64,000 nucleotides of DNA from Ambrosia x helenae (GCA_030844895.1 JAUTDX010000062.1:496001-560000), one strand, 5' to 3'; shown: positions 11,640 to 22,810, counted from the stretch's first letter. Numbers and translations are program-made. The notes: generated by a model from the letters alone, not told the origin.

Positions 11640-11931
11640 TTACTGTGTGTGCTTTGCATGTTGTTTGGCACGATGATATCGATCCAGACAATATGACATA
11701 CGAGGTTTGCTATTTAGCGTTCATTGGTTAATGCTAATGTAAAGGTTTTCTTAATAAATTACAGCAAGAACGGATTTAAAATACCCTTGTTTAATTCGTC
11801 CAGGAATTACTTGATTTAGGCGAGGCTATTGGGACCGAGAGTCGGGGTCTTTCTGAAGATCATATTAATTCACTTCCAACTACAAGATACAAGCCGGGCG
11901 GTTTCTTTTTGAGGAAAAAATCTGGAAAGAG
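11640..11931 (+). pseudogene. captured exons of a BIG BROTHER-like RING E3 ubiquitin ligase gene
   Basis: BIG BROTHER (BB) is a plant RING E3 ligase that limits organ size. The first piece ends at 11703 and reads WHDDIDPDNMTYE, matching the conserved BB stretch, followed by a GT. After an intron, the second exon (11804-11931) follows CCAG and reads ELLDLGEAIGTESRGLSEDH, then a KYKxGxFFxRKKSG-like basic segment (here RYKPGGFFLRKKSGKR). It ends at a GTAAGT donor. The 128-base exon is open throughout. The downstream RING exon is absent, so no ligase can be made. The start of the first piece is uncertain. Intron retention shows capture of genomic DNA. Confidence 0.82.
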
Positions 11932-13799
11932 GTAAGTTTGGGTTAAAAAAAAATTATTTATGTTTCTCTTTGTTTCTTTCTCTATTATATTTATGAATCA
12001 TTATAGTTTGATTATTAAAATGAATGAATGTGTGACAAAAGGTGGATGTTGGTACACTAAACTTACCAAATTTATTGACTACATATAGGGAAAAAATCAA
12101 GACACCAACAGTCAACATGTCAGTCTCTTTGTGAAAACGAATTTTTAAAATGATTGATGTTAGGCAAGTTATTAAGATGTGTTACTATTACTCTGTACAA
12201 GATTCTTTTCATTTGACTCCGTATGTTGTGCTGCTAATCTGCTATTACTCTTACAATAATGAGATATTAGTGATGTTTATTTCTTACCAGCATACTCAGT
12301 TAATATTCGGGCGAACCTTGGAGCAATGTCCATGACAGATTTAGAAGTTTTTTTTGTCAGTGGGTGCCGAAATAGACCACGTTAAAAAGAACTGAGCAAT
12401 GCCAAAACGGGTCTTTTAAAAGCTAAATTCACAATTAAAATATATAAGTTAAATGGTTCCTTGATCATCAATAAGATTGTCTTCCTCTCTTTGTTAGTCT
12501 TTTTTTTTTCCTAATTAAAATTCAAATTAGTTCTTGTTAATAATATTAGTAAGATACATACAACCAACAAATGGATTGGATGCATAAGTATAGTAAATGG
12601 GAAATAGTGTACCTTGATATTGTGTTGTATTATCACCAGCCGCTGATAGCATTGAGAAACTAAAACCAATGGTTTAGTTGTTGGAAGTTAATCTAAATTT
12701 TTAATATACACATATCATGCCTATATTGGAACGACAACCCAAGACCATGCTTGCTCAGCTTAGGCACCGGCTTTGCTCTTTTTTTGTTAAAACTCCTATA
12801 TAGTAAAAAATATGTTTGTATGCATTTCTTTTTTAAAAATAAAGATGAAAAATTAGAACATGTCTATACAACATGATAATGTATGTGATCCCAATTGTTG
12901 AAATTTTTGGTAGGTAAGAAGTTGCTTGATTGAGAATATAAATCAAAATTTTTAATATTTATAAATCAAAACTCCTTGTGTCTTATGGACAACATCCACA
13001 AGCTGCAACACCCGTTGTAGTGGATTAAAAGAGAAATCATAAAATGTTCATCTTCTCCAAATTTCGACTTTATTTGTAATGTTATGCAACACCGGTTGTA
13101 ATTGATTGAAGTTCATACTTGTTAATTTGTATTGATTAACAATGCACTTGTATCAAGTGTTTAAAATGATATATTTACACTATACCCAGAATGTAACACA
13201 CATTGATTAGGTATGATATATTTTCTCCATGTTACAACGTAACCATCTACCCAGAATGTCTAATGGGTAAAAAAGAGGTTGACCCAATCCAGCTGCCTCA
13301 CTTGCACTATGAAATAAATGTAACAAGTGATACTATGCTTCAACTAAAGCTGCTAAGCACCAACCAAAATTTGAGTGATACCACTCAATGGTAGTACATC
13401 GACAATCACCCTTCCTTGGAACTTTAAGAGGACATGGCCCCATCTGAAATGGACAAAATCATGCCCATTATTTCCTACAGTTACGATTTGCATAAGAACC
13501 ATTCCTTTACTAAACGTTACTTCTTTTCATTCCTTACTCACGGGGATTCATTACGTAGGTATTCCACACAAGGCACATAACTAAACATAAAACGAAACGT
13601 TAAAAAAAACAAAGTGCTGCAAAACGTGAAACCCGTCGCGCAACGTGCAGGAAAAAAAGCATAAATACCCGCCGCAACGCGCGGGCCTTCCTACTAGTAT
13701 AAAAAAAAAGAGTAATTGGGTCGGGTATCACCTAATCCCAGGCCCGACCCAAACCCACAATTTTTTTAAACTAATTCCAAACCTAACACAATACATGTC

Positions 13800-14195
13800 G
13801 GTTTACAAAAAATAGTCGTTTTTTTCTCTCCGTTTTTTATATAGCACTATGGTACTCGTTGAAAAGATAATAAAACGCTCGTTAATTTGGTGTAATTTTT
13901 TTCTTTAAAAAATCTCGTATATAAAAGATATTAACATTTAAAAGTTATGAGAGGAAACATGAGAGATAAAATAATAAAGTTTTAATATTTACATTTAGTA
14001 CATTAGGTATTTAATAGATTATGTTAAATCATATTTAAACCATATTTATTTATTTTTTTAATTGGTCTAGAGTTGCCACATCATATCCTATGTGACATCT
14101 CTCAAAAGAGAGATTGTATAATATTATGACATGTCATCAAAAATGCTTTGGTTTATTATAGATATAGATAGATAGATATGGATATATAGTCCCAA
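13800..14195 (-). repeat. dispersed repeat, small Helitron family (copy 1)
   Basis: The GTACTCGTTGAAAAGATAAT to ACATGAGAGATAAAAT segment (13850-13975) recurs at 18155-18280 in the same orientation and at about 22970-23065 inverted. The right edge, read on minus, begins TCTATCTATATC (about 14175), like the 5' end of the copy at 18489, so it is probably a 5' end in minus orientation. The 3' end is not resolved. Confidence 0.5.
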
Positions 14196-14339
14196 AACAC
14201 TTTCCAAGCCGATACGAAAAACTCTCCGGTGAATGGATATACTTTTATAGTTTTTTTCGAACGGAAACTTATATTAGAACCAAAAAAGCCTCACTAGCAA
14301 GCCGATAGAGAAGATCAACATGCACAAACAAAACAACGA

Positions 14340-15600
14340 TTAAACATCAAAATGCTTCCGCCTATGCCAATCTAGCACACCAGCGTTTGTGTGATTGTTA
14401 ATCCACAGAAAACTAAACACCTTGATATCGCCACAAATCTTATCCAACTTTATCGGCACATTGTTGAATATCCGGTTGTTTCTAGCTTTCCACATGACCC
14501 AAAACACCATTAAGATAATAGATTGTATGCACCTTCTTTTAATTCGGACTCGGGGCATAGGTTATGCAACTTAAATAACTCTTGCACTGAAAAAGCGTAG
14601 ATAATTTTACACCAGGTGCTAATACCCTTGCCACTATGGCTGCAAACGAACCAAACGTTTGGCAAACGGTTCGTAAACTGATCGACGAGAAGTTTGTTTT
14701 TAATTATTCTTTTAATAAATGAACGAATACGTACAAAAAATTCCGTTCGCTTAATTAATTGAACAAACACAAACAAAGGTCTCGTTGTTCGATTGTGTTC
14801 ATGAACGTTCAGTAATGTGTTTGTTTATGTTCATTCGTTTGTCTTCATGCATGTTTGTTTGTTTATGTTCATTATTTGCAGCTACAAAGTTTTTAGTTTT
14901 TCAATTACTCTCCTAACTTTTATTTCCCCTAAACATTAATTATTTTCCCTCCTAAACTTTTTATCTCCTAACTATATTTCCCATTAAACTTTGATTATTT
15001 AAATAATTGTTACCTTCTTGCATTGCTACACCCTAATGGTTAATGTTAACGATGTTTTTTTAGTGGATGTATTTTGTCCAATGGTTAACGTTAACAATGT
15101 TTTTTAGTAGGTGTACTTTGTTTAATAGTTAATGTTAATAATGTTTCTTTAGTTAGTTGCATTTTAAATGTTTTTTGTGTTTTTTTGGTGTTCAAAACCC
15201 ATGTTCACGAACTATTCGTAAAAAAAATGAATTTACATAACAAACCAACACAAACATAGGATTCCGTTCGTTAGTGTGTTCATCGACTCTTTATTTGTCC
15301 AAGAAACCTTAAGAAACAAACATGAATAAAGCCTTTTTCATGTTCAATTGGTTTGTTTACAACCTACTTACTACATAATGGTAGCCACATAGCAGGAAAT
15401 AATGACATGTTCAGCTAACTCGTCACTCGAATTGTTGAAGCGACATAGAGGCGAATCAATTTGGATGCCCCTCCTTACTAGCACATCCTTTCTCGGGATC
15501 TAGTTTAAACAAAGCCTCCAACCAAAAATATTTGTTGTAATGGGAACCCAACTAATCCAGCGTCACACACAATCGTTGGACGACAAGTTATTCTGAATCA
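14340..15600 (-). pseudogene. LINE zf-RVT remnant, interrupted by a MITE
   Basis: On minus, the right part (about 15380-15600) reads a zf-RVT zinc-finger region with ELAEHVIISCYVA. The left part (14340-14640) continues ISTWCKIIYAFSVQELFKLHNLC and then, in another frame, VMWKARNNRIFNN..IKVFSFLW, the C-terminal signature. A MITE (about 14639-15372) lies between the two halves. Stops and frameshifts make it non-functional. Its end motif matches the LINE at 742-1337 in type, but it is more decayed. Confidence 0.7.
14639..15372. mobile_element. MITE (probably hAT-like) inside the LINE remnant
   Basis: Left end CTGCAAACGAACCAAACG, right end near TTGGTTTGTTTACAAC, roughly inverted. Flanks CACTATGG (left) and CATAATGG (right) agree at 6 of 8 positions. 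Removing it rejoins the two halves of the LINE frame at CYVAT/KGIST. Interior repeats are of the type GTTAATGTTAA..TGTTTTTTAGT. Confidence 0.5.
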
Positions 15601-15639
15601 ACATGTTCTTGAGAGATTTAATAGATTACACCCCTGAAT

Positions 15640-16970
15640 CATCTCCTATGCAAATCCATGTAAAAGGTGGAGCAAGCAGTCTGGTAAAAAAATTTATGGT
15701 CATAAAGATGAAGCATTGACCGAGTTTCAGGAGTTGGATGGATTTATGGAACATCAACTTTTGGAGGAGGAGGGATGGTTAATGCCAGAATGTATAAAAG
15801 ACTTGGAAGAGTATGAAACTAAACTAACAAAATACTTGCACCATTAGTCAAATAAAATTCTTGGGTTGGTGGTTAATGAACAAGACAATGTTGAATAAAA
15901 TTCTTGGGTTGGTGGTTAATAGTAGATGGTTAACTACGCCGTTTCGTGTGAAGAAAGAAGCCCAACACTTTTTTTGGTATAAGTTTAAAGAGCCCATGAG
16001 TCAAAGACCAAACTCATGAATGCCAATTTAAATGTCTGTCTAATGAGAAGGCTGGTTAACTGATCACCCCCTTTTCCAAGGATGAGGTCAAAGGGGCAAT
16101 TTGGGATAGTGGGGATAACAGAGCACCGGGTTCGGATGAATTTAATTTCAAATTTCTTAAGAAGTTTTGAAATACTTCAAAAGTGATTTCTAGAATCTCC
16201 TCAATCATTTTATGTGACCGAAACTTTGAATCAAACAGTTTGTTCTTCCTTCATAGCCCTAGTCCCTAAATCTAGGGATCCTTTATCCTTAAACGTGTAT
16301 CGCCCTATTAATCTCATTGGGGCTATAAACAAAGTTGTTTCAAAGGTGTTGGCAAATAGACTAAAAAAGTGATGGGATCTATTATTTCGGAGATGCAATC
16401 TGCTATTTTAAAGAAGAGACTAATTCTTGATGGCCCCTTGATTGTTAACGAAATTATTTCGTGGATAAAAAAGAAGGAAAAAGGTATGTTGTTTAAAATT
16501 GACTTCGAAAAATCATACGACCACTTGAATCGGAAGTTTTTGGATGATGTGATGAAAAAAAATGAACTACTCGGAGAAATGGCGTAATTGGATTTCTAGC
16601 ATGATCTTTTTGGCCAGGTCATCTATTTTTGTAAACAGGTCGCCCACGTTCGAGTTTAATTGCTCGAGGACTATAAGGCAAGGGATTCTATGTCCTCTCT
16701 TCTATTAATTATTGCGAATGAGTCTTTTTTAGTTTTATTGAAGGAAGCTTGTGCCGAAGATTCGTTTTGTGGGTTTTCTACCCCGAATAATGGGCCATCC
16801 ATATCGCATTTTTTGTTCGCAGACAATGCCTTAATATAGAGGAGTGGTCGGATCGAAATGTGTTGTCTTTAGTTAGGAACTCAAGATGTTTTTATTTCAT
16901 GTCTGGTCTAAAAATAAACCTTCATAAATAATCCATCTTTGGATGCGGAGTGGATCTGGTGGAAACTAAG
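15640..16970 (+). pseudogene. degenerate LINE reverse transcriptase
   Basis: Scattered frames read plant L1 reverse transcriptase in order: FIALVPK, YRPINLIGAINKVVSKVLANRLK, a GMLFKIDFEKSYDHLN segment (16369-16587 is the longest open piece), then a FADNALI remnant of the catalytic F/YADD motif with the second Asp lost. Many stops and shifts. Orientation is opposite to the zf-RVT remnant just upstream, so the two come from different insertions. Confidence 0.7.
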
Positions 16971-16984
16971 AGGTCGGTTAATAT

Positions 16985-17383
16985 GGGTTAGGATCAAATA
17001 CACAGTGAAAGAAAAATACGAAGTTGTAGAAAATGTATCAAACGGACTCCGATTGAACTCATTCAAGCGGCATTAGAACCGTCTTATCGAACCCTACGAT
17101 GTTAGTTTCTAGGTCTTCGTTTTTTGTGGTTTTGGCTTGTAGTTTTTAGAATACATGTTATATCATTGTGTCTTTTATGTAGCGTTGTGTCTTTTTCTTA
17201 TTTTCATCATTGTGTCATTTTTTCAATTCATTGTATCTGTTTTTTTTTCCAGCATTGTATTATATTTTTTAGCATTGTGTTTATATTTTATGGCTCATTG
17301 TGTCATATTTCATGATCTATTGTGTTTTTTGTATCCTTCTCACCCTTCTCATTTTTGTTACACTGTGTAGAATAACTTGACCC
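16985..17383 (+). mobile_element. MULE-type MITE with 9-base duplication
   Basis: Ends GGGTTAGGATCAAATACACA and TGTGTAGAATAACTTGACCC form imperfect inverted repeats. GGTTAATAT occurs on both sides (16976-16984 and 17385-17393), the 9-base size of Mutator-like elements. No coding capacity; repeats of the type TTGTGTCTTTTT fill the interior. Related to the truncated copy at 213-480. Confidence 0.75.
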
Positions 17384-17411
17384 TGGTTAATATATATACG
17401 TTTATAGTTAA

Positions 17412-17790
17412 CTAGCTGATTACTTCGGGAGGGTCCCGAGGTTGAAAAATCTAATTTTACGTGATAACCTATTGCAAATGGCTCAAGTTAACTATCAACA
17501 AAATCTCTCAATCATTGCATGTTCATAGTATTCTAATCAGTAATAACTCATATTCCCTAATCTAAAACCTAATCAGTAATCATCTAAAGAATCACTTATG
17601 TAAGCTGCAACTATTAAAAAACTCATCACATCTCTCTAATTTCTCACATTCTAATGGCTCTTATAATTCCTAACCTTATCAACTAAACAAACACTTAAGT
17701 TGAAAATTGTAATCATTGCATCTCATTATGCCACGTGGCATAATCAAGAGATGGTTGAAGCCACCATTGAACGCCACGTCAGCAACTATC
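17412..17790 (-). mobile_element. small Helitron (minus), first of a tandem pair
   Basis: On minus the 3' end shows the hairpin TCGGGACCCTCCCGA, a short spacer and CTAG (17412-17415). The other end, near GCCACGTCAGC (about 17770-17790), matches the 5' portion of the next unit. Confidence 0.5.
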
Positions 17791-18489
17791 AATTCTTTCT
17801 GGGAGCGTCCTGGGGTTGAAAAATATAACCATTCTAATAATACTAATACTAATACTAATAGTAATAATTATTACTCTTGTAATTAAATAAATACAAAAAT
17901 AACCTTGCTATAAGGTGACACCATGTGTTGCAGTGTTGCGCGATTCTTTCTCCTAACTTCTCTTGATGAAGTATACCTAGTAAAATTCCAATGATAACAT
18001 GGCGATTGGGTTGATTTTCAACATCGTAGATAAGAACCTGGTTTAAAAGAAAAAATATGATTAATGAATAACATGAACACTTTGTGTGTTTTTTTCCTGT
18101 ATGAACGAAACCTCACAAAAAATAGTCGATTTTTATCCTTTTTTATATAGGACTATGGTACTCGTTGGAAAGATAATAAAACGCTCGTTAATTTGGTGTA
18201 ATTTTTTTCTTTAAAAAATCCTGTATATAAAAGATATAAACGTTTAAAAATTATGGAAGGAAACATGAGAGAGAAAATTTTAAATTTATTTTTAAATTCT
18301 TTTTTTCCTAAAATAACTCAATTTAATTTAGGGTTTTATGTTTATCTTTTTTTTTTAATTAAAAAAGGAAGTAGTTCAAAAACACTAAAATCTTTTAATT
18401 ATGATGTCACGTGGCACTCTCAAGGGGAGGTTGAGGCCTCCATTATACGCCACGTCAGCATATACGTTTTCTTTTATATACATAGATAG
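17791..18489 (-). mobile_element. small Helitron (minus), second of a tandem pair
   Basis: Starts on the left with CTGGGAGCGTCCTGGGG, the same terminal hairpin type without a clear CTAG. Ends at TCTATCTATGTATATAAAAG on minus near 18489, with GCCACGTCAGC and TGCCACGTGAC blocks as in the left unit. Contains the dispersed 18155-18280 segment. Confidence 0.45.
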
Positions 18490-19955
18490 ATTAGCTATTG
18501 CTCAACCATGTAACCCTCCAACTCGGATAAATCTAACATGTCTTTTGAATCATGTTGCAAACATCAGTCCATTTGCCAAAAAGATACGTAACTTGACATA
18601 AGTACAACTCATTACATGTGTTACTCATTTGTGATGATATTAGTTGCTAGCCTAACCGAGATGAACACAATAAGGTTATAGAGTACATGAGTAAATTTTA
18701 CCTAATGAGCATATAAGGAGTAATTAGAAGAAGACCGGTTTTGTTTAAGTTAAAAGGATTAAATTTCCAGATTTATTTTCAGTTTAAGGATCACAAATAT
18801 ATATATTTCATTTTTAAAACTCAGATAAATTTAAGTACAAATATACAATAATCACATATGCAATACAAGTGTCCCAAATGACCATAGGTCACGAAGGACA
18901 AACATTTTGTATTACTAGTTTACATTGAAAGAGGCAGTGGCGAAGCCATTTTTTTTTCTATGGTGTCAATTCGTTAGTCGGATTTTATAACAACCCGTTG
19001 TCAAAATTTCGGATCATGTCAATCTAGTCGTGTCTTTTTCGTCATGCCTTCACTCAATTGGCCTCACGAGTCACAAAAGAATCGAGTGTTGGATGCTTCT
19101 TCTCTTCAGTTTTTATTTAGAGCGATCTTTTTTTTTTTTTTAAATTTATATAGGTTAGATAATTGGGCAATTGGTTATTGCTTTTTTGGGTTATGGATAA
19201 ATAAAACGTGTGCCTTTAATTGGTTAATTAACAAAAGTTGGGCCTTGAGTTGGTTAATTAATAAAACATGATCTTCATTACTAAATTATAGAAGTTTTAT
19301 TAGGTAAAACGTTAATATTTTTTTTTTAATATTTTGTAAAAGCAAATATAGTTGTTTCATGTCAATGGGGTCAATTTTTAGTTTACATAATCAATGGTGT
19401 CAAATGTCAATAGTAAAAAACATTGGTGTCACTTGAACTTTTCCGGTTACATGTTCTATATGATACATGAAATATATTGGTGTCAGGTGACACCGTTCAC
19501 TAAATGTAGTGAACCTGATTATATTAAACCTGATTAATATGCCAATGAGAAGAGGTGCATATATTAAACCTGATCACATTTATTGAAATTGAAATATAGA
19601 TTGGTTAAAGTTATATGCAGAAATATTGTTGGCCTTAGTAAGGTTTCAGACTGGGCCGATTAAACCCATCATCACCACATCATGGTTATGACTAAATGCT
19701 ATAAATATTTATATAACCTCTTTTGTAAAGCTTTGTCATGACTAACCCATTTTGTACTTATTACTCAAGGGTGTGTGATGATACTTGACTATCTAAGCAT
19801 GTAATCAAACGTTATACGGCTTGATATATTAAAACCGATATATAATATCAACTACTCATTAATAAAAACACGACCATCAGCTTGCCCTGTTGCAACACGC
19901 GGGTACGCACTCAGTTTTATTTAATACCAAACACACAAAACACTAGATAACACAA
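18490..19955. other. intergenic, no gene recognised
   Basis: 3' flank of the carboxylesterase gene. The part 18930-19505 starts AGTGGCGAAGCC and ends with GGTGTCA-type repeats, suggesting an old transposon fragment without clear ends. Nothing else recognised. Confidence 0.5.
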
Positions 19956-20912
19956 TTACACCCCATTGTTGATGAAGTTACACATTCTTGTGCGCAAGGT
20001 ACAAGCACCATCATCAGAAGGATTAAATAGGAAATACACATGGCCCACCCCTTTATCCTCAATAACCTCTATATCTCCATTCCATTCACTTCCTTTCAAT
20101 ATATCCTTGTAATAATACCCCCTATCCTTTAAAATATCCTTCTCAGCAACATAAACAAGTAACTTGGAGCATCCAAGATCCGATACTTTCGGATCCTTAT
20201 CCGGGTTGATCAACGGGTCGTCCTCCCCACTTGTTTCCGGGTGGGTAAACTTCCATAATTCGCCCACCACGGCGACCCTTGGGTTGCCCGACTCCGACCC
20301 GATCCGTTCCTTTCCCCAAAAATACGGGTGGAGCAGGATGACACCCCGTAGCCCGACAATCCGGGTCGGGTTTTTTGACCCGACCCGGATTGCCATGTGG
20401 TGGGCGATATTAGCGCCCGCGCTATCCCCCGCGAAAAACACACTTCCAATATCCGCTAACTCGTTAAGCCACGGCTCGGGCCCGTTCCCGTCTACGTGTC
20501 GCCCGACCCACTTAATTGCCTCCCATGAATCATTATAACATGCGGGAAGAGGATACTCTGGCGCCGTCCTGTAGTCTACTGAGACTACAACGGCGCCAGA
20601 TTCCCCCGCGATGAGGTTTAGGAAATTATGGTAAATTGGTGAGGCGGCGGATTCGATTATGAATCCGCCACCGTGGAAATAGATTAAAATTGGGAGTTTT
20701 TTGACCGTTGGATTTTCGGGTTTGCGAATATAAAGGCGGACCGAGAGCGGGGTGTCGGGTACGATAACGACGTCTTTCGATTCGACACGGGATGAAGGAT
20801 CAATGCCTGCGGGAACGGTATCGGTGCCGGATAGTTTTTCGTATCGACCATCTTTGTAAATTCGGATGAATGGGGGGATTTCTTTGATGATTTGGTCAGG
20901 TGATGAGTCCAT
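19956..20912 (-). CDS. plant carboxylesterase (CXE), alpha/beta hydrolase
   Basis: Predicted serine hydrolase of the plant CXE/GID1-like family, likely soluble, cleaving short-chain esters; the substrate cannot be told. With the ATG at 20910-20912 the protein has 318 residues, the usual size. The oxyanion-hole motif HGGGF is at residues 80-84. The nucleophile Ser164 is in GDSAG, Asp259 in AEKDILKDRG, and His291 in GVGHVYF, so the catalytic triad is complete. PEYPLPACYNDSW and DDPLINP are further family signatures. An in-frame ATG at 21047 would add 45 residues, but that part overlaps an 85-base direct repeat and is unlike any CXE N-terminus. I therefore chose MDSSPDQIIKEIPPF. Single exon, common in this family. 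The gene is GC-richer than everything around it. No stop or frameshift is seen. Confidence 0.9.
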   Translation of the reverse strand: MDSSPDQIIKEIPPFIRIYKDGRYEKLSGTDTVPAGIDPSSRVESKDVVIVPDTPLSVRLYIRKPENPTVKKLPILIYFHGGGFIIESAASPIYHNFLNLIAGESGAVVVSVDYRTAPEYPLPACYNDSWEAIKWVGRHVDGNGPEPWLNELADIGSVFFAGDSAGANIAHHMAIRVGSKNPTRIVGLRGVILLHPYFWGKERIGSESGNPRVAVVGELWKFTHPETSGEDDPLINPDKDPKVSDLGCSKLLVYVAEKDILKDRGYYYKDILKGSEWNGDIEVIEDKGVGHVYFLFNPSDDGACTLRTRMCNFINNGV

Positions 20913-21008
20913 TGGAAATAGTATGTGAATGATTTTGGTTGGTGGAAATTTTGGACATTTGGTTGGTTTATATTTGGATTCAGTGATATATTGGTTTGAT
21001 GTGACGTT

Positions 21009-21132
21009 TATTTCAACGTGTTTGAGACTTTTTGTTTTAATTTTCAAACTTTTTATGACATTTACCAGAAAGGTGTCTTGACTTTTGTGGTGTTATTTCA
21101 ACGTGTTTGAGACTTTTTGTTTTAATTTTCAA
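21009..21132. repeat. 85-base tandem repeat upstream of the carboxylesterase
   Basis: TATTTCAACGTGTTTGAGAC and the following TTTTTGTTTTAATTTTCAAA occur at 21009-21047 and again at 21094-21132. The first copy overlaps the in-frame extension upstream of the likely start codon. Confidence 0.85.
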
Positions 21133-21135
21133 AAT

Positions 21136-21268
21136 CTTATTGTATTTTTACGTTAAACTTTTTTTTTTTTTTGGTGTTATTAACTTGTAGAATGTATATC
21201 TTTATATATATAAAACAATTTTACTATAAAAAAAAAAGTAGTTTAACGTAAAAATACAAGAAGATTTT
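21136..21268. repeat. short palindromic element in the gene's 5' flank
   Basis: TTGTATTTTTACGTTAAAC at about 21138 recurs inverted as GTTTAACGTAAAAATACAAG at about 21241-21260, around an AT-rich loop. It could be a small foldback MITE. Confidence 0.65.
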
Positions 21269-21387
21269 AAACTTTTGATCAAAATAAATCAATGATAAGA
21301 TTAAAATGGAAATAGTATACGTTATGTTTATAAAATAGAAGGAGAATGACAAAATATGTATACACCACAATTGTTAAGTTCCACCCT

Positions 21388-21815
21388 TATTTTTTAAACG
21401 TCCATAATTTTTTCATACGCCGTTATTTTTCTTAAAAAAATATACAATAAAAACAAACTTTTTATCCTCTTTCGTTTGCATACTCTATCGATTTACTTTT
21501 TTTTTTAAAAAATTGTTTGTTGGATTGATAATCTGTGTTTTATTATGTATAACATGCGCTTTAGCATGTATAACTTGCGTTTTATCATTTATAACTTGCG
21601 TTTTATCAGGTCGTCTTATCAGATATACCTTGCGTTTCTAAAACGCAAGTATACCCTCAAGAAAGCGCAAGTTATCAACTCAACAATTTTTTTTTTAAAG
21701 TATAGCAATAAGGTGTGCAAATGAAATAGGATGAAAAACTTGTTTTTATGGTATTTTTTTCTTTAAAAAATAATGTCGTATGAAAAACTTATGACCGTTT
21801 TAAAAATGGGGGCGA
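21388..21815. repeat. foldback MITE
   Basis: The left arm (CCACCCTTATTTTTTAAACG, then TTTTTCATACGCC, then TTTTTATCCTCTTTCGTTTG) recurs inverted on the right (CAAATGAAATAGGATGAAAA, then GTATGAAAAACTTATG, then TTTAAAAATGGGGGCG). The loop holds repeats of the type TTGCGTTTTATCA. No coding content. Confidence 0.75.
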
Positions 21816-21929
21816 AACTTTAATGACGCAATGAATTACCATCGTGTCTCTGATTATCTAATTTAATCTATGGCTAATAATCCTTCTTATTGTTTTAACG
21901 CTAATCTCATTTTTACGTTAGCGTCACCC

Positions 21930-21950
21930 TATATATATATATATATATAG
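21930..21950. repeat. TA microsatellite
   Basis: AT run flanking the foldback element; similar TA runs are at 22371-22399 and 22811-22840. Confidence 0.85.
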
Positions 21951-22366
21951 GGAAATTATAAACTGAAAACCCCCTTGAGTTAAGAAAACTAAGAAAACCC
22001 TTGTAAAAACCATCTAAAATTTTTTAATTTTTTTTGAAAAAAATACACAAGGTAACATATATGTATTAAAGCGTTTTGGGCGAAAAAAATTAAAAAAAAC
22101 GCCGATAGGATATTTTTTAAAAAAATAAACAAAGTTTGTGCTATTACATATGTAACAGCTCTGTTACATATGTAACAGCACAAATTTTGTTTATTTTTTT
22201 TTAAAAATATCCAATCGGCGTTTTTTTTATTTTTTTTGGCCCAAAACACTTTAATACATGTATGTTACCTTGTGTATTTTTTTCAAAAAAATTAAAAAAT
22301 TTTAGATGGTTTTTACAAGGGTTTTCTTAGTTTTCTTAACTCGAGTGGGTTTTCAATTTATCCTCC
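21951..22366. mobile_element. long foldback MITE, near-perfect inverted repeat
   Basis: The whole 416-base element is one hairpin. The left arm runs TTGAGTTAAGAAAACTAAG, ACCATCTAAAATTTTTTAA, TACACAAGGTAACATATATG, ACGCCGATAGGATA. The right arm gives the same blocks inverted. The centre (about 22145-22185) is GTTACATATGTAAC twice around CTCT. Open frames inside it are by-products of the palindrome. Both flanks are TA microsatellite, so the duplication cannot be read. Confidence 0.85.
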
Positions 22367-22399
<33 letters not shown>

Positions 22400-22401
<2 letters not shown>

Positions 22402-22806
22402 TTTAGGATCCTGTACAAAGTACATTTTTCGTGAGAAGTGTGAGAAGGACTAAGAATTGACATGTAGACATCATATTTTGGATTTAGGAATAATATTTTA
22501 GGTTGTTTTAACTTGAAAAACTCCAAACACAACAATCTAAAACACAATACAATGTATTATAGTCATTAAATTTAAAAAACAGCTAAAACACACTACTTAA
22601 TGCTTAAAACACATTGCTAATGTTCTTAGCATGGTGTTTTAAGCCTAAAATACATTGTTTTCGGTTTTTAATTGTTATGTTTGGTGTTTTTATAGGCAAA
22701 ACAATCCAAAACATCACGACTAAGTTCAATAAATGATGCCTAAGTATCAATTTTTAATACTTCTCACACTTCTCACAAAAAAAAAAACACTTTGTACACA
22801 ATCTTG

Positions 22807-22810
<4 letters not shown>
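22400..22810. mobile_element. TIR MITE in a TA repeat
   Basis: Left end GGTTTAGGATCCTGTACAAA, right end on minus GGGTCAAGATTGTGTACAAA: clear inverted termini. Subterminal GAGAAGTGTGAGAAG also recurs inverted near 22763. The terminus resembles the MULE-type MITE at 16985 (GGGTTAGGATC). TA runs on both sides hide the duplication. Confidence 0.75.

Larger units (their letters stand above)
10547..13697 (+). mobile_element. non-autonomous Helitron with BIG BROTHER gene fragment
   Basis: Begins TACATTATAAAGGAGGAGTG directly against the 3' end of the preceding Helitron. It shares the TTAAGACACTTAGAGGGG block (about 10668) with its relatives. The 3' end is a clear hairpin CCCGC..GCGGG (13668-13685), a short spacer, then CTAG (13694-13697) followed by T. 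An older hairpin-like ACCCGTCGCGCAACG sits just before (about 13631). The cargo is two exons of a BIG BROTHER-like E3 ligase gene (11640-11931). A solo LTR (10844-11186) is nested inside. The rest, 12000-13620, shows nothing I recognise. Confidence 0.65.

Noticed and set aside
20164..20538. 124-codon plus-strand frame
   Set aside because: Antisense shadow of the carboxylesterase, open because of its GC-rich codons.
21989..22249. 86-codon open frame
   Set aside because: It lies wholly inside the foldback MITE palindrome. The frame is a by-product of low-complexity arms.
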